Assembly (NCBI GenBank): GCA_913009915.1
Contig: CAJVYZ010000257.1
Span: 1 to 5,053, forward strand
Origin: an uncultured Gemmatimonadota bacterium
GTDB lineage: Bacteria > Gemmatimonadota > Gemmatimonadetes > Gemmatimonadales > GWC2-71-9
DNA: 5,053 nucleotides
Reading direction: 5' to 3'
Shown: positions 1 to 5,053 of the stretch, piece after piece
How positions within the stretch are numbered: the stretch's first letter is position 1
How the letters are laid out: the number at the start of each line of letters is the position of its first letter
Position numbers and translations under genes: made by a program
The notes under the pieces: model-generated
What the model saw: only the letters and a program-made list of their open reading frames with translations
Databases searched by the model: none
Told to the model about the DNA's origin: nothing

Positions 1-113
1 ACAAAAAAAGACAGAAAGGTAAGAAGAGAAACTGATCACAGTAGTACTTGTTATTTTTTTTTTTTTTTTATGTATTCTTATTTTTTTTGTTTTTTTTGTT
101 ATTTTTTTTTTTT
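1..113. other. Non-genomic T-rich low-complexity sequence (probable read-through noise)
   Basis: This stretch is extremely AT-rich and holds T runs of 16 (54-69), 8 (81-88), 8 (90-97) and 12 (102-113) bases, broken by single G or A bases. Everything after base 171 is strongly GC-rich. It ends directly against an Illumina P5 adapter. Read on the opposite strand, the order is genomic insert, adapter complement, poly-A with errors, then degraded bases, which is what a read gives when it runs past a short insert and off the end of the adapter. The P5 oligo on flow cells also carries a 5' T linker, which fits the T12 run touching the adapter. No gene is supported here; any reading frame starting in this stretch is spurious. 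Confidence 0.88.
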
Positions 114-171
114 AATGCTACGGCGACCACCGAGATCTACACTCTTTCCCTACACGACGCTCTTCCGATCT
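114..171 (+). other. Illumina P5/TruSeq universal adapter contamination
   Basis: All 58 bases align with the Illumina universal adapter, which begins AATGATACGGCGACCACCGA and ends ACGACGCTCTTCCGATCT, with a single mismatch at base 118 (C for A). The next base, 172, starts clean coding sequence in the reading frame of an NhaC-family protein, so the genomic junction is 171/172. Translations of this segment give the peptides LRRPPRSTLFPYTTLFRS (+ strand) and RSEERRVGKECRSRWSP (- strand), both familiar as adapter-derived contaminants in protein databases. The segment has no biological role and should be trimmed. Confidence 0.98.
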
Positions 172-534
172 GTCTACCTGGCCTCGGTGGTACAGGGCAC
201 CATCCACCCCGGTTTCGTGCCCGCCCTGGTGTTTCTCATGGCCTGCTTCGTCGCCTTTTCCACCGGGACATCGTGGGGCACGTTCGCCATTATGATCCCC
301 ATCGTGATACCCATGATAGCGGTTTTGGGACTGCACCCGGCACTCACCGTGGCCGCGGCCCTCGGTGGCGGGATCTTCGGCGACCACTGCTCCCCCATCT
401 CGGACAGCACCATCGTCGCCTCCATGGCCGCGGCCACGGACCACATCGACCACGTGCGCACCCAGCTTCCCTATGCCCTCATCGCCGCCTCCGGAGCCCT
501 GGTTCTATTCCTTATATTCGGATTCGTACTTTGA
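172..534 (+). CDS. Na+/H+ antiporter, NhaC family (C-terminal 120 residues only)
   Basis: This is the 3' part of a gene for an inner-membrane secondary transporter of the NhaC type, a family that exchanges Na+ (in some members linked to organic acids such as malate/lactate) for H+. Numbering from the first genomic codon (GTC at 172), residues 32-37 read GTSWGT, 64-80 hold a glycine-rich turn and GDHCSPISDST, and 90-101 read DHIDHVRTQLPY. These are characteristic of the conserved C-terminal core of the family. Hydrophobic segments lie at about 15-30, 38-53, 57-70 and 102-120. The protein ends at a TGA (532-534) just after the last membrane segment, which is normal for the family. The 5' end is missing because the sequence switches to adapter at 171; full proteins usually have well over 400 residues, so most of the gene is absent. 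Apparent start codons at 48 or 70 lie in artefact sequence. The family is clear; the exact substrate and subfamily are not. Confidence 0.87.
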   Translation, partial: VYLASVVQGTIHPGFVPALVFLMACFVAFSTGTSWGTFAIMIPIVIPMIAVLGLHPALTVAAALGGGIFGDHCSPISDSTIVASMAAATDHIDHVRTQLPYALIAASGALVLFLIFGFVL

Positions 535-559
535 GCCCCAGCAACGCTCTCTGGCGTGC

Positions 560-588
560 TTGACAAGGGCATCCCACCGCTCGTTCTT
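560..588 (+). promoter_or_regulatory. Candidate promoter for the heme A/ABC operon
   Basis: A perfect TTGACA -35 hexamer lies at 560-565, 26 bp after the antiporter stop codon. At a 17-bp spacing the -10 position (583-588) reads GTTCTT, a poor match to TATAAT. The left arm of a perfect 9-bp inverted repeat (577-585) covers this -10 region, a placement that could be regulatory. The 5' untranslated region would be about 85 nt. The -35 match is exact, but with such a weak -10 it may be chance in a region that is otherwise unconstrained. Confidence 0.28.
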
Positions 589-619
589 TGGGGACCAATG
601 ACCACTCGACAACGAGCGG
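577..619 (+). promoter_or_regulatory. Perfect 9-bp inverted repeat between nhaC-like gene and ctaA-ctaB
   Basis: CCGCTCGTT (577-585) is exactly complementary to AACGAGCGG (611-619), with a 25-nt loop that contains a smaller hairpin, TTGG (588-591) pairing with CCAA (595-598). It lies between the antiporter stop and the start of the heme synthase gene. It could be a transcript stem-loop that ends or protects the antiporter mRNA, or a two-armed operator. No U tract follows the right arm, so a classical intrinsic terminator is not supported. The repeat is visible in the sequence; the role is inference. Confidence 0.4.
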
Positions 620-680
620 CCTAGGTCACCGGCCCGCGCTGGTCATCACCTCGAATCCACACCGAAGAAACACCGTATAA

Positions 681-2633
681 ATGACCCTCCAACCCTCTCG
701 GGCCACCCTCCGGCGTACGGCCTGGGCCGGCGTTGCCCTCACCCTGGCCCTGATCGTGCTCGGCGGCGTCGTTCGCATCACGGGGTCGGGAATGGGATGC
801 GGCGACCACTGGCCCAGGTGCAACGGCGAGTGGTTCCCTCCACTGGATCTCCCCGCGTTCATCGAGATCTTGCATCGCTGGGTGGCGGCCCTGGTCAGTG
901 TCCTGGTGGTTGCGGCCGCCTGGATCGCCGTGCGGCGGCACTGGCAGGCGCCACTCCTGTGGCGGCCGGCGGTACTGGCCCTCGTGCTGTTGGTTCTTCA
1001 AGTGGTGTTAGGGGCCATCACGGTCAAGCTGGAGTTGCCCGCCTGGATCGTCATCGTCCACTTGGTCAACGCCATGTTGCTGCTGGCGGCGGTGACCGTC
1101 ACCGCGCTCCGGGCTACCGGTGGCGGCCCTCCGCTCCTACGAGCCCGGCGGCACGGCTCTCACGGCTTGGTGGTGGCTACCGCTGTATTGAGCCTGGTTA
1201 CCCTCCTGGTCGGCGCCCAGGTGGCCAACCTCAATGCGGCGTTTCTGTGCCTGGGATTCCCCCTGTGCCACGGCACCCTCCTCCCCCCCCCCAATACCCT
1301 GGGTGCCCTCCACTGGGTCCACCGGGTGTTGGCCTATGCGCTCCTAGTCATGGCCATCGCCATCTGGCGGAAGGTGAGGGGATATCCCGGCGCCCCAGGG
1401 CGCCAGATCTCCCGGGCGGCGGGAACCGCACTGGGCTTCGTGATCCTCCAGATCGCCATCGCGGCCACCATGGTGCTGCAGCTGTTCCCCGACGAGTGGC
1501 GGGTGGCGCACGTTCTCGGAGGGTCGCTGGTGTGGCTCGGCATGATCGTCCTCACCTACGTGTCGGCCCGGACACCCGAGCCATCGGCCACGCCTGCCCG
1601 CCACGCAGCGCCCGCCGATGAGCCACACGGTGGGGAGCCGTCACTGGAACCCGGTTCGGCTACGCTGACATTGGATACTCGTCCGTTGTGGCGTGACCTG
1701 ATCGCCCTTACCAAGCCCCGGGTCATCTCGCTGCTGTTGCTCACCGCCGTGGTTCCCATGTTCGTGACCGAAGCCGGGTTGCCGTCGCCAAGCCTGGTGT
1801 TGTGGGTGCTGGTGGGAGGGTACTTGATGGCCGGCGGGGCCAATTCCATCAACATGTGGTTCGACCAGGACATCGACAATCAGATGGTCCGGACCCGGCT
1901 GCGGCCGGTACCTTCCGGACGGCTCAGCCCCAATGCGGCTCTAGGCTTCGGCATCCTCCTCGGCGCAGTGGCGTTCGCCGCGCTGTGGTGGTTCACCACG
2001 CCGCTCAGTGCCTGGCTGGCTCTGGCGGGGTTGCTGTTCTACGTGTTCGTGTACACCATCGGACTGAAACGTACCAGCCGCCACAACATCGTCATCGGCG
2101 GCGCCGCGGGGGCGTTCCCACCGTTGGTCGGCTATACCGCCGTCACCGGCCGGCTCGATTTGCCGGCCGCCTATCTGTTTCTCATCATCTTCTTCTGGAC
2201 CCCGCCCCACTTCTGGGCCTTGGCGCTGATCAAGAAAGACGAGTACGCCCGCGCCGGCGTGCCCATGCTGCCGGTGGTGGCCGGCGATCGCTACACCAAG
2301 ATCCAGATGGTGTTGTACACCTTGTTGTTGCTGCCGCTGACGCTCACGCCTTCCCTGTTCGGCGCGTTCGGAGTCCTCTACGCCGCAGCAGCCGTTCTGT
2401 TGTGGGCGCGGTTCCTGTGGTACGCGGTGGCGCTGCTCCGATCCTCCACCATCACCCCGTTGGCGTGGCGCATGTATCGCTATTCACTCATCTACCTGGC
2501 GTTGCTGTTCCTTGCCATGGGGGTCGATCGCAACATACCTTGGGGGCATCCTGTAACGCCGGAGGTCATGCTGCTCAACAACGCCGACACGGCGTCGACG
2601 GTGCCGGCCACTCACGGCGTCCCCTCGCCCTAG
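681..2633 (+). CDS. ctaA-ctaB: Fused heme A synthase (CtaA/COX15) - heme O synthase (CtaB/COX10)
   Basis: This 650-residue membrane protein should convert heme B to heme O and then to heme A for an aa3-type cytochrome oxidase. Residues 1-295 are CtaA, with about eight membrane segments. The heme-ligand histidine positions are filled by H65 (within IEILHRW), H127, H211/H214 (HWVHR) and H277. Glu62 before the first histidine is conserved. The cysteine pairs C40/C47 (CGDHWPRC) and C190/C196 (CLGFPLC) have the same spacing as in Bacillus CtaA. Residues 296-337 are a polar Pro/Ala/Glu linker. Residues 338-616 are CtaB, a UbiA-type prenyltransferase with the farnesyl-diphosphate/Mg site N391-D395-D399, then RTRLRPVPSGR (404-414), YTIGLKRTSRHN (458-469) and WTPPHFWALALIKKDEY (506-522). 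Start: a TAA at 678-680 directly precedes the ATG in frame, so no earlier start is possible. The ribosome site is weak (GAAGAAA, 664-670). Both halves look complete and active. Confidence 0.95.
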   Translation: MTLQPSRATLRRTAWAGVALTLALIVLGGVVRITGSGMGCGDHWPRCNGEWFPPLDLPAFIEILHRWVAALVSVLVVAAAWIAVRRHWQAPLLWRPAVLALVLLVLQVVLGAITVKLELPAWIVIVHLVNAMLLLAAVTVTALRATGGGPPLLRARRHGSHGLVVATAVLSLVTLLVGAQVANLNAAFLCLGFPLCHGTLLPPPNTLGALHWVHRVLAYALLVMAIAIWRKVRGYPGAPGRQISRAAGTALGFVILQIAIAATMVLQLFPDEWRVAHVLGGSLVWLGMIVLTYVSARTPEPSATPARHAAPADEPHGGEPSLEPGSATLTLDTRPLWRDLIALTKPRVISLLLLTAVVPMFVTEAGLPSPSLVLWVLVGGYLMAGGANSINMWFDQDIDNQMVRTRLRPVPSGRLSPNAALGFGILLGAVAFAALWWFTTPLSAWLALAGLLFYVFVYTIGLKRTSRHNIVIGGAAGAFPPLVGYTAVTGRLDLPAAYLFLIIFFWTPPHFWALALIKKDEYARAGVPMLPVVAGDRYTKIQMVLYTLLLLPLTLTPSLFGAFGVLYAAAAVLLWARFLWYAVALLRSSTITPLAWRMYRYSLIYLALLFLAMGVDRNIPWGHPVTPEVMLLNNADTASTVPATHGVPSP

Positions 2634-2636
2634 CCC

Positions 2637-2643
2637 GAGAAAG
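2637..2643 (+). promoter_or_regulatory. Ribosome binding site of the ABC transporter gene
   Basis: The purine stretch GAGAAAG lies 7 nt before the ATG at 2651, inside the 17-bp gap after the heme synthase stop codon. It decides the start of the ABC gene. The same frame stays open a further 849 bases upstream, but there it overlaps the well-supported CtaB coding sequence. Confidence 0.55.
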
Positions 2644-2650
2644 ACTGGGC

Positions 2651-4513
2651 ATGCCCCCCCTCCCCCCCCACCACCAGACTCCGACGAGATCAGCGTTCTG
2701 GTTCCGGTTGCCGTCGCCGGGGCACCTCGGCCGGTTGTGGCCCCGCGTTCGGCCTCACCTGGGTTCATTGCTGCTAGCCTTCGCGGCCCTGGTGGGGAGC
2801 TCTCTCATCGCGCTCGCCTTCCCCATGGTGGTAGGCTACCTCCTCGACGCTGCCTTCGTTGCCGGTGACCGCGCGGTGCTCGATCGCATCGCCCTGTTCC
2901 TGATCGGGTTGTTCTCCATCCAGGCGCTGCTCAACTACGTCCAGACGTATCTCCTGAGCGCCACCGGCGAGCGGGCCGTCGCCGGGCTCCGCAACGAGCT
3001 CTTCTCCCGGCTGCTCGACATGCCGCCGGGCTACTTTGCCGAGCGCAAGACGGGTGAGTTGGTCAGCCGGCTGTCGACCGACATCGGACTGCTGCAGGGG
3101 GTCCTCAGCCATCAGATCGCCGAGTTCTCGCGCCAGATACTCAGTCTCGTCGGCGGCATAGCCATCCTCATCTTCCTGCAGCCGCGCCTGACCCTCACCA
3201 CCTTGGCGGTAGTCCCCCTCGTCGTCGGCACCGCCATGTTGTTCGGCCGCAGGTTGCGCCGTGTCAGCACCGGCGTTCAGGACAAGATCGCCGCCGCCAG
3301 CGGCCAGGCAGAAGAGGTCTTCAGCCAGATCCGAACGGTGCAGAGCTTCGTCCAGGAGCCGTTCGAGCGAACCCGCTACGGCGACCGCATGGCCGAAGTG
3401 GTCCGCACCGCGCTGCGGCGCGCGCGGCTCAGGGGTGGCTTCTTTGGCATAGTCACCTTCGCCAGCTTCGGGGGCATCGTGATCGTGCTGTGGCAGGGCG
3501 GCATCATGGTGCTCGAGAGCCAACTCACCGCCGGCCAATTGGTGAGCTTCCTGCTGTACACCATCTTCATCGCCGCTTCGGTGGGGGGCCTGGCATCGTT
3601 CTTCAGCTCCTACCAGGAATCGATCGGCGCCGCGGAGCGGGTGTTCGAGATTCTCGAGGCTCCGGCGACGATTGCCGATCCCAGCAACCCCAAACCGCTG
3701 CGCTCTCCCGTCCGGGCCGAGGTCACCTACGATAAAGTGTCGTTTTGGTACCAGGACGACGTGCGCGACCCGTGGGCCTTGCAGGATATCTCGCTCACCA
3801 TAAACCCGGGGGAGACCGTTGCCCTGGTGGGCCCATCCGGCAGTGGTAAGACGACGCTCGCCAACCTCCTCCCTCGTTTCTGGGATCCCAGAAGAGGCCG
3901 GGTGCTGCTCGACGGGGTGGATATCCGCCACCTCCGGCTGGCAGACCTGCGATCTACCATCGGCCTGGTGCCCCAGGAACCGGCCCTGTTCAGCGGCACG
4001 GTCAAGCAGAACATCTCCTACGCCAGGCCGGACGCCACCATCGAGCAGGTGGAGAACGCCGCCAAGGCGGCCCACGCCCACGAGTTCATCTCCCAGCTGC
4101 CCAAACGGTACGCCACGGTGGTGGGTGAGCGGGGCGTCAAGCTGTCCGGCGGCCAGCGCCAGCGGATCGCCATCGCCCGGGCCATCCTCAAGGATCCGGC
4201 CATTCTGATCCTGGACGAAGCCACCTCCAGCCTGGACACCGAGAGCGAACGGCTGATCGAGGACGCCCTCGAGCGGCTCCTGGCCGGCCGAACCACGTTG
4301 ATCATCGCCCACCGCTTGAGCACGGTGCTGCGAGCCAACCGGTTGTTGGTGCTGGACCACGGGCGCATCGTGGAGCAGGGCAGCCACCAGGAGCTGCTCG
4401 AAGCCGGTGGACTCTACGCCCGGCTGTACCAGAATCAATTCCGCGGGCACGCCCCCCCTCACTCTCCCAACCACCTCCCGTCCGCAGCCATCGCCCAACC
4501 CCGTGGTGCTTGA
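2651..4513 (+). CDS. ABC exporter half-transporter (ABCB/MsbA-like, fused TMD-NBD)
   Basis: A 620-residue inner-membrane ATP-driven exporter, expected to work as a homodimer. Residues 1-30 are a proline-rich, probably cytosolic lead. The transmembrane domain spans about 34-320, with six predicted helices near 36-60, 76-103, 155-175, 180-198, 262-284 and 292-316, and the family-typical stretch GERAVAGLRNELFSRLL (106-122). The nucleotide-binding domain spans about 355-595 and is complete: A-loop Y367, Walker A GPSGSGKTT (394-402), Q-loop Q442, signature LSGGQRQR (498-505), Walker B ILILDEA (518-524) with catalytic E523, D-loop SSLD (526-529) and H-loop H554. Residues 598-620 are a Pro/Ala/His-rich tail outside the fold. 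The gene starts 17 bp after the ctaA-ctaB stop, which suggests co-transcription. The sequence resembles the bacterial MsbA/BmrA and mitochondrial ABCB8/ABCB10 type; the substrate (lipid, drug, peptide or tetrapyrrole) cannot be told. C7 and C8 runs lie just after the start codon. Confidence 0.93.
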   Translation: MPPLPPHHQTPTRSAFWFRLPSPGHLGRLWPRVRPHLGSLLLAFAALVGSSLIALAFPMVVGYLLDAAFVAGDRAVLDRIALFLIGLFSIQALLNYVQTYLLSATGERAVAGLRNELFSRLLDMPPGYFAERKTGELVSRLSTDIGLLQGVLSHQIAEFSRQILSLVGGIAILIFLQPRLTLTTLAVVPLVVGTAMLFGRRLRRVSTGVQDKIAAASGQAEEVFSQIRTVQSFVQEPFERTRYGDRMAEVVRTALRRARLRGGFFGIVTFASFGGIVIVLWQGGIMVLESQLTAGQLVSFLLYTIFIAASVGGLASFFSSYQESIGAAERVFEILEAPATIADPSNPKPLRSPVRAEVTYDKVSFWYQDDVRDPWALQDISLTINPGETVALVGPSGSGKTTLANLLPRFWDPRRGRVLLDGVDIRHLRLADLRSTIGLVPQEPALFSGTVKQNISYARPDATIEQVENAAKAAHAHEFISQLPKRYATVVGERGVKLSGGQRQRIAIARAILKDPAILILDEATSSLDTESERLIEDALERLLAGRTTLIIAHRLSTVLRANRLLVLDHGRIVEQGSHQELLEAGGLYARLYQNQFRGHAPPHSPNHLPSAAIAQPRGA

Positions 4514-4517
4514 CCGT

Positions 4518-4535
4518 ACCGGCCGTCGTGCCGGT
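4518..4535 (+). terminator. Short stem-loop after the ABC transporter gene
   Basis: ACCGGC (4518-4523) pairs perfectly with GCCGGT (4530-4535) around a 6-nt loop, starting 4 nt after the ABC stop codon. The position suits an end-of-operon structure. There is no U tract behind it, so intrinsic termination is doubtful, and a 6-bp GC stem can occur by chance in sequence this GC-rich. Confidence 0.28.
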
Positions 4536-4615
4536 CCGAAACGTCGCGTGGTTTGAGGAAGCGGTGGCCATCCAGCTATCTTTCGGACGTCCAATATCCC
4601 AGCACCCTCTACGCT

Positions 4616-4621
4616 AAGGTG
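4616..4621 (+). promoter_or_regulatory. Ribosome binding site of the putative lipoprotein gene
   Basis: AAGGTG lies 8 nt before the ATG at 4630. It supports that codon as the start of a reading frame that runs open to the window end and begins with a lipoprotein-type signal peptide. Confidence 0.5.
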
Positions 4622-4629
4622 TTCACCAA

Positions 4630-5053
4630 ATGTCGTCGTTCCGTATAGCCGGGAGCCTGACCCTGGCGGGTAGTATTGCGGCCCTCGGGTGCAGCGAGCC
4701 GACCCGGCCAACGCCTCCGCCCCCAGGCCCGCAGCCTGAGGTCATCGCCATCACCGCCGGACCCAACCCCAACATGGTGGTGGCCGCCACGGTGACTGCC
4801 GAGGCCAAGCTGTACGACAGCGTCTACGTCCGGTTCTGGTCTGCAACCAGCGCGAGCATGGAGACGCCGCGTTTCGCGTTCAATGGCGACACCGTCGTGG
4901 TAGTCCCGGTGTTGGGACTCGACGCCACCGCGACCTACACGCTGGAAACCAATCTCGTCATCAACGGTCAGCCCGACCTGCCAGCCGACACATCGTCGGT
5001 AACAACCGGGTCCCTGCCGGCATGGATCCCACCCGCGGTCACCCAAGGTGCCA
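4630..5053 (+). CDS. Putative lipoprotein with Fn3-like N-terminal domain (3' end outside window)
   Basis: The frame is open from ATG 4630 to the last base (141 full codons) with no stop. Residues 1-20 form a short signal peptide: one Arg at 5, a hydrophobic core, and AALG before Cys21. This is a lipobox with Ala instead of the usual Leu at -3, so lipid attachment is likely but not certain. A Pro/Thr/Glu-rich linker follows (22-37). Residues 37-130 alternate hydrophobic and polar positions (TVVVVPVLGLDATATYTLET at 88-107) as in fibronectin-III-like beta sandwiches, ending in TTGSLPAWIPP (125-135). This layout recalls the N-terminal region of predicted secreted arylsulfotransferase (ASST-like) proteins, but the catalytic part would lie beyond the window, so that name is only a guess. 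It has its own ribosome site and a 116-bp gap from the ABC gene. A weak promoter-like pair, TTGAGG (4553-4558) and TATCTT (4577-4582), lies in the gap. It is probably a separate transcription unit. Confidence 0.72.
   Translation, partial: MSSFRIAGSLTLAGSIAALGCSEPTRPTPPPPGPQPEVIAITAGPNPNMVVAATVTAEAKLYDSVYVRFWSATSASMETPRFAFNGDTVVVVPVLGLDATATYTLETNLVINGQPDLPADTSSVTTGSLPAWIPPAVTQGA

Noticed and set aside
54..113. T runs as intrinsic terminator tails or an AT-rich origin
   Set aside because: There is no stem-loop before them, and the stretch is contiguous with a sequencing adapter.
70..171. N-terminal extension of the antiporter starting at ATG 70
   Set aside because: The added residues are translated poly-T and adapter; the genomic part of the gene begins only at 172.
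48..563. 171-residue + strand reading frame starting in the T-rich tract
   Set aside because: It begins in artefact sequence, passes through the adapter, and is out of frame with the NhaC-family coding sequence; its Arg/His/Pro-rich composition is a shadow of GC-rich coding DNA.
676..681. TATAAA as a -10 box
   Set aside because: It abuts the ATG at 681, so transcription would begin inside the gene past the only sensible start codon, and no -35-like hexamer lies at proper spacing; the TAA within it is just the in-frame stop before the gene.
797..1621. 274-residue + strand frame overlapping the heme A synthase domain
   Set aside because: Its composition (Gly/Arg/Pro/His) is typical of a shadow frame, and the overlapping frame encodes clear CtaA motifs.
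1802..2650. Upstream extension of the ABC transporter frame to a 903-residue protein
   Set aside because: This part overlaps the CtaB coding region in another frame, its translation is Arg/Gly/Val-rich without a recognisable domain, and a ribosome site with ATG at 2651 gives a normal-length exporter.
2774..4711. 645-residue antisense reading frame opposite the ABC gene
   Set aside because: Long antisense frames are common opposite GC-rich genes. The translation is rich in Gly/Asp/Glu/Gln/Arg, has no membrane segment or known motif, and the + strand carries every ABC motif in order.

Overview
The window is a GC-rich bacterial contig end with a technical artefact fused to its 5' side. Bases 1-171 are not genomic. 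Bases 114-171 are the Illumina P5/TruSeq universal adapter with one mismatch. Bases 1-113 are T-rich, low-complexity sequence of the kind a read produces after running through the adapter. Real genome begins at about base 172, so the first gene is cut by the artefact and not by biology.

Layout from base 172, all on the + strand: (1) the last 120 codons of an NhaC-family Na+/H+ antiporter (172-534); (2) a 146-bp intergenic region with a perfect TTGACA and a perfect 9-bp inverted repeat; (3) a 650-residue fusion of heme A synthase (CtaA/COX15) and heme O synthase (CtaB/COX10) (681-2633); (4) after only 17 bp, a complete 620-residue ABC exporter half-transporter (2651-4513); (5) a 116-bp gap with a short stem-loop; (6) the first 141 codons of a putative lipoprotein with a proline-rich linker and an Fn3-like beta domain, cut by the window end (4630-5053).

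The fusion enzyme carries out both steps from heme B to heme A: farnesylation by its C-terminal half, then methyl oxidation by its N-terminal half. The organism should therefore be an aerobically respiring bacterium with an aa3-type (heme A-containing) terminal oxidase, although no oxidase subunit gene lies in the window. The ABC exporter is probably co-transcribed with the fusion gene; its substrate cannot be read from the sequence. The lipoprotein signal implies a cell envelope with lipid-anchored proteins. High GC, the CtaA-CtaB fusion and a lipoprotein beginning CSEPTRP followed by prolines suggest Gemmatimonadota or a similar GC-rich environmental phylum. This assignment is tentative and rests on general style, not on a marker gene.

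I found no RNA gene, CRISPR array, transposon or clear novel system. The most consequential observation is the adapter contamination; the most interesting biological one is the bifunctional heme A/heme O synthase linked to an ABC exporter.
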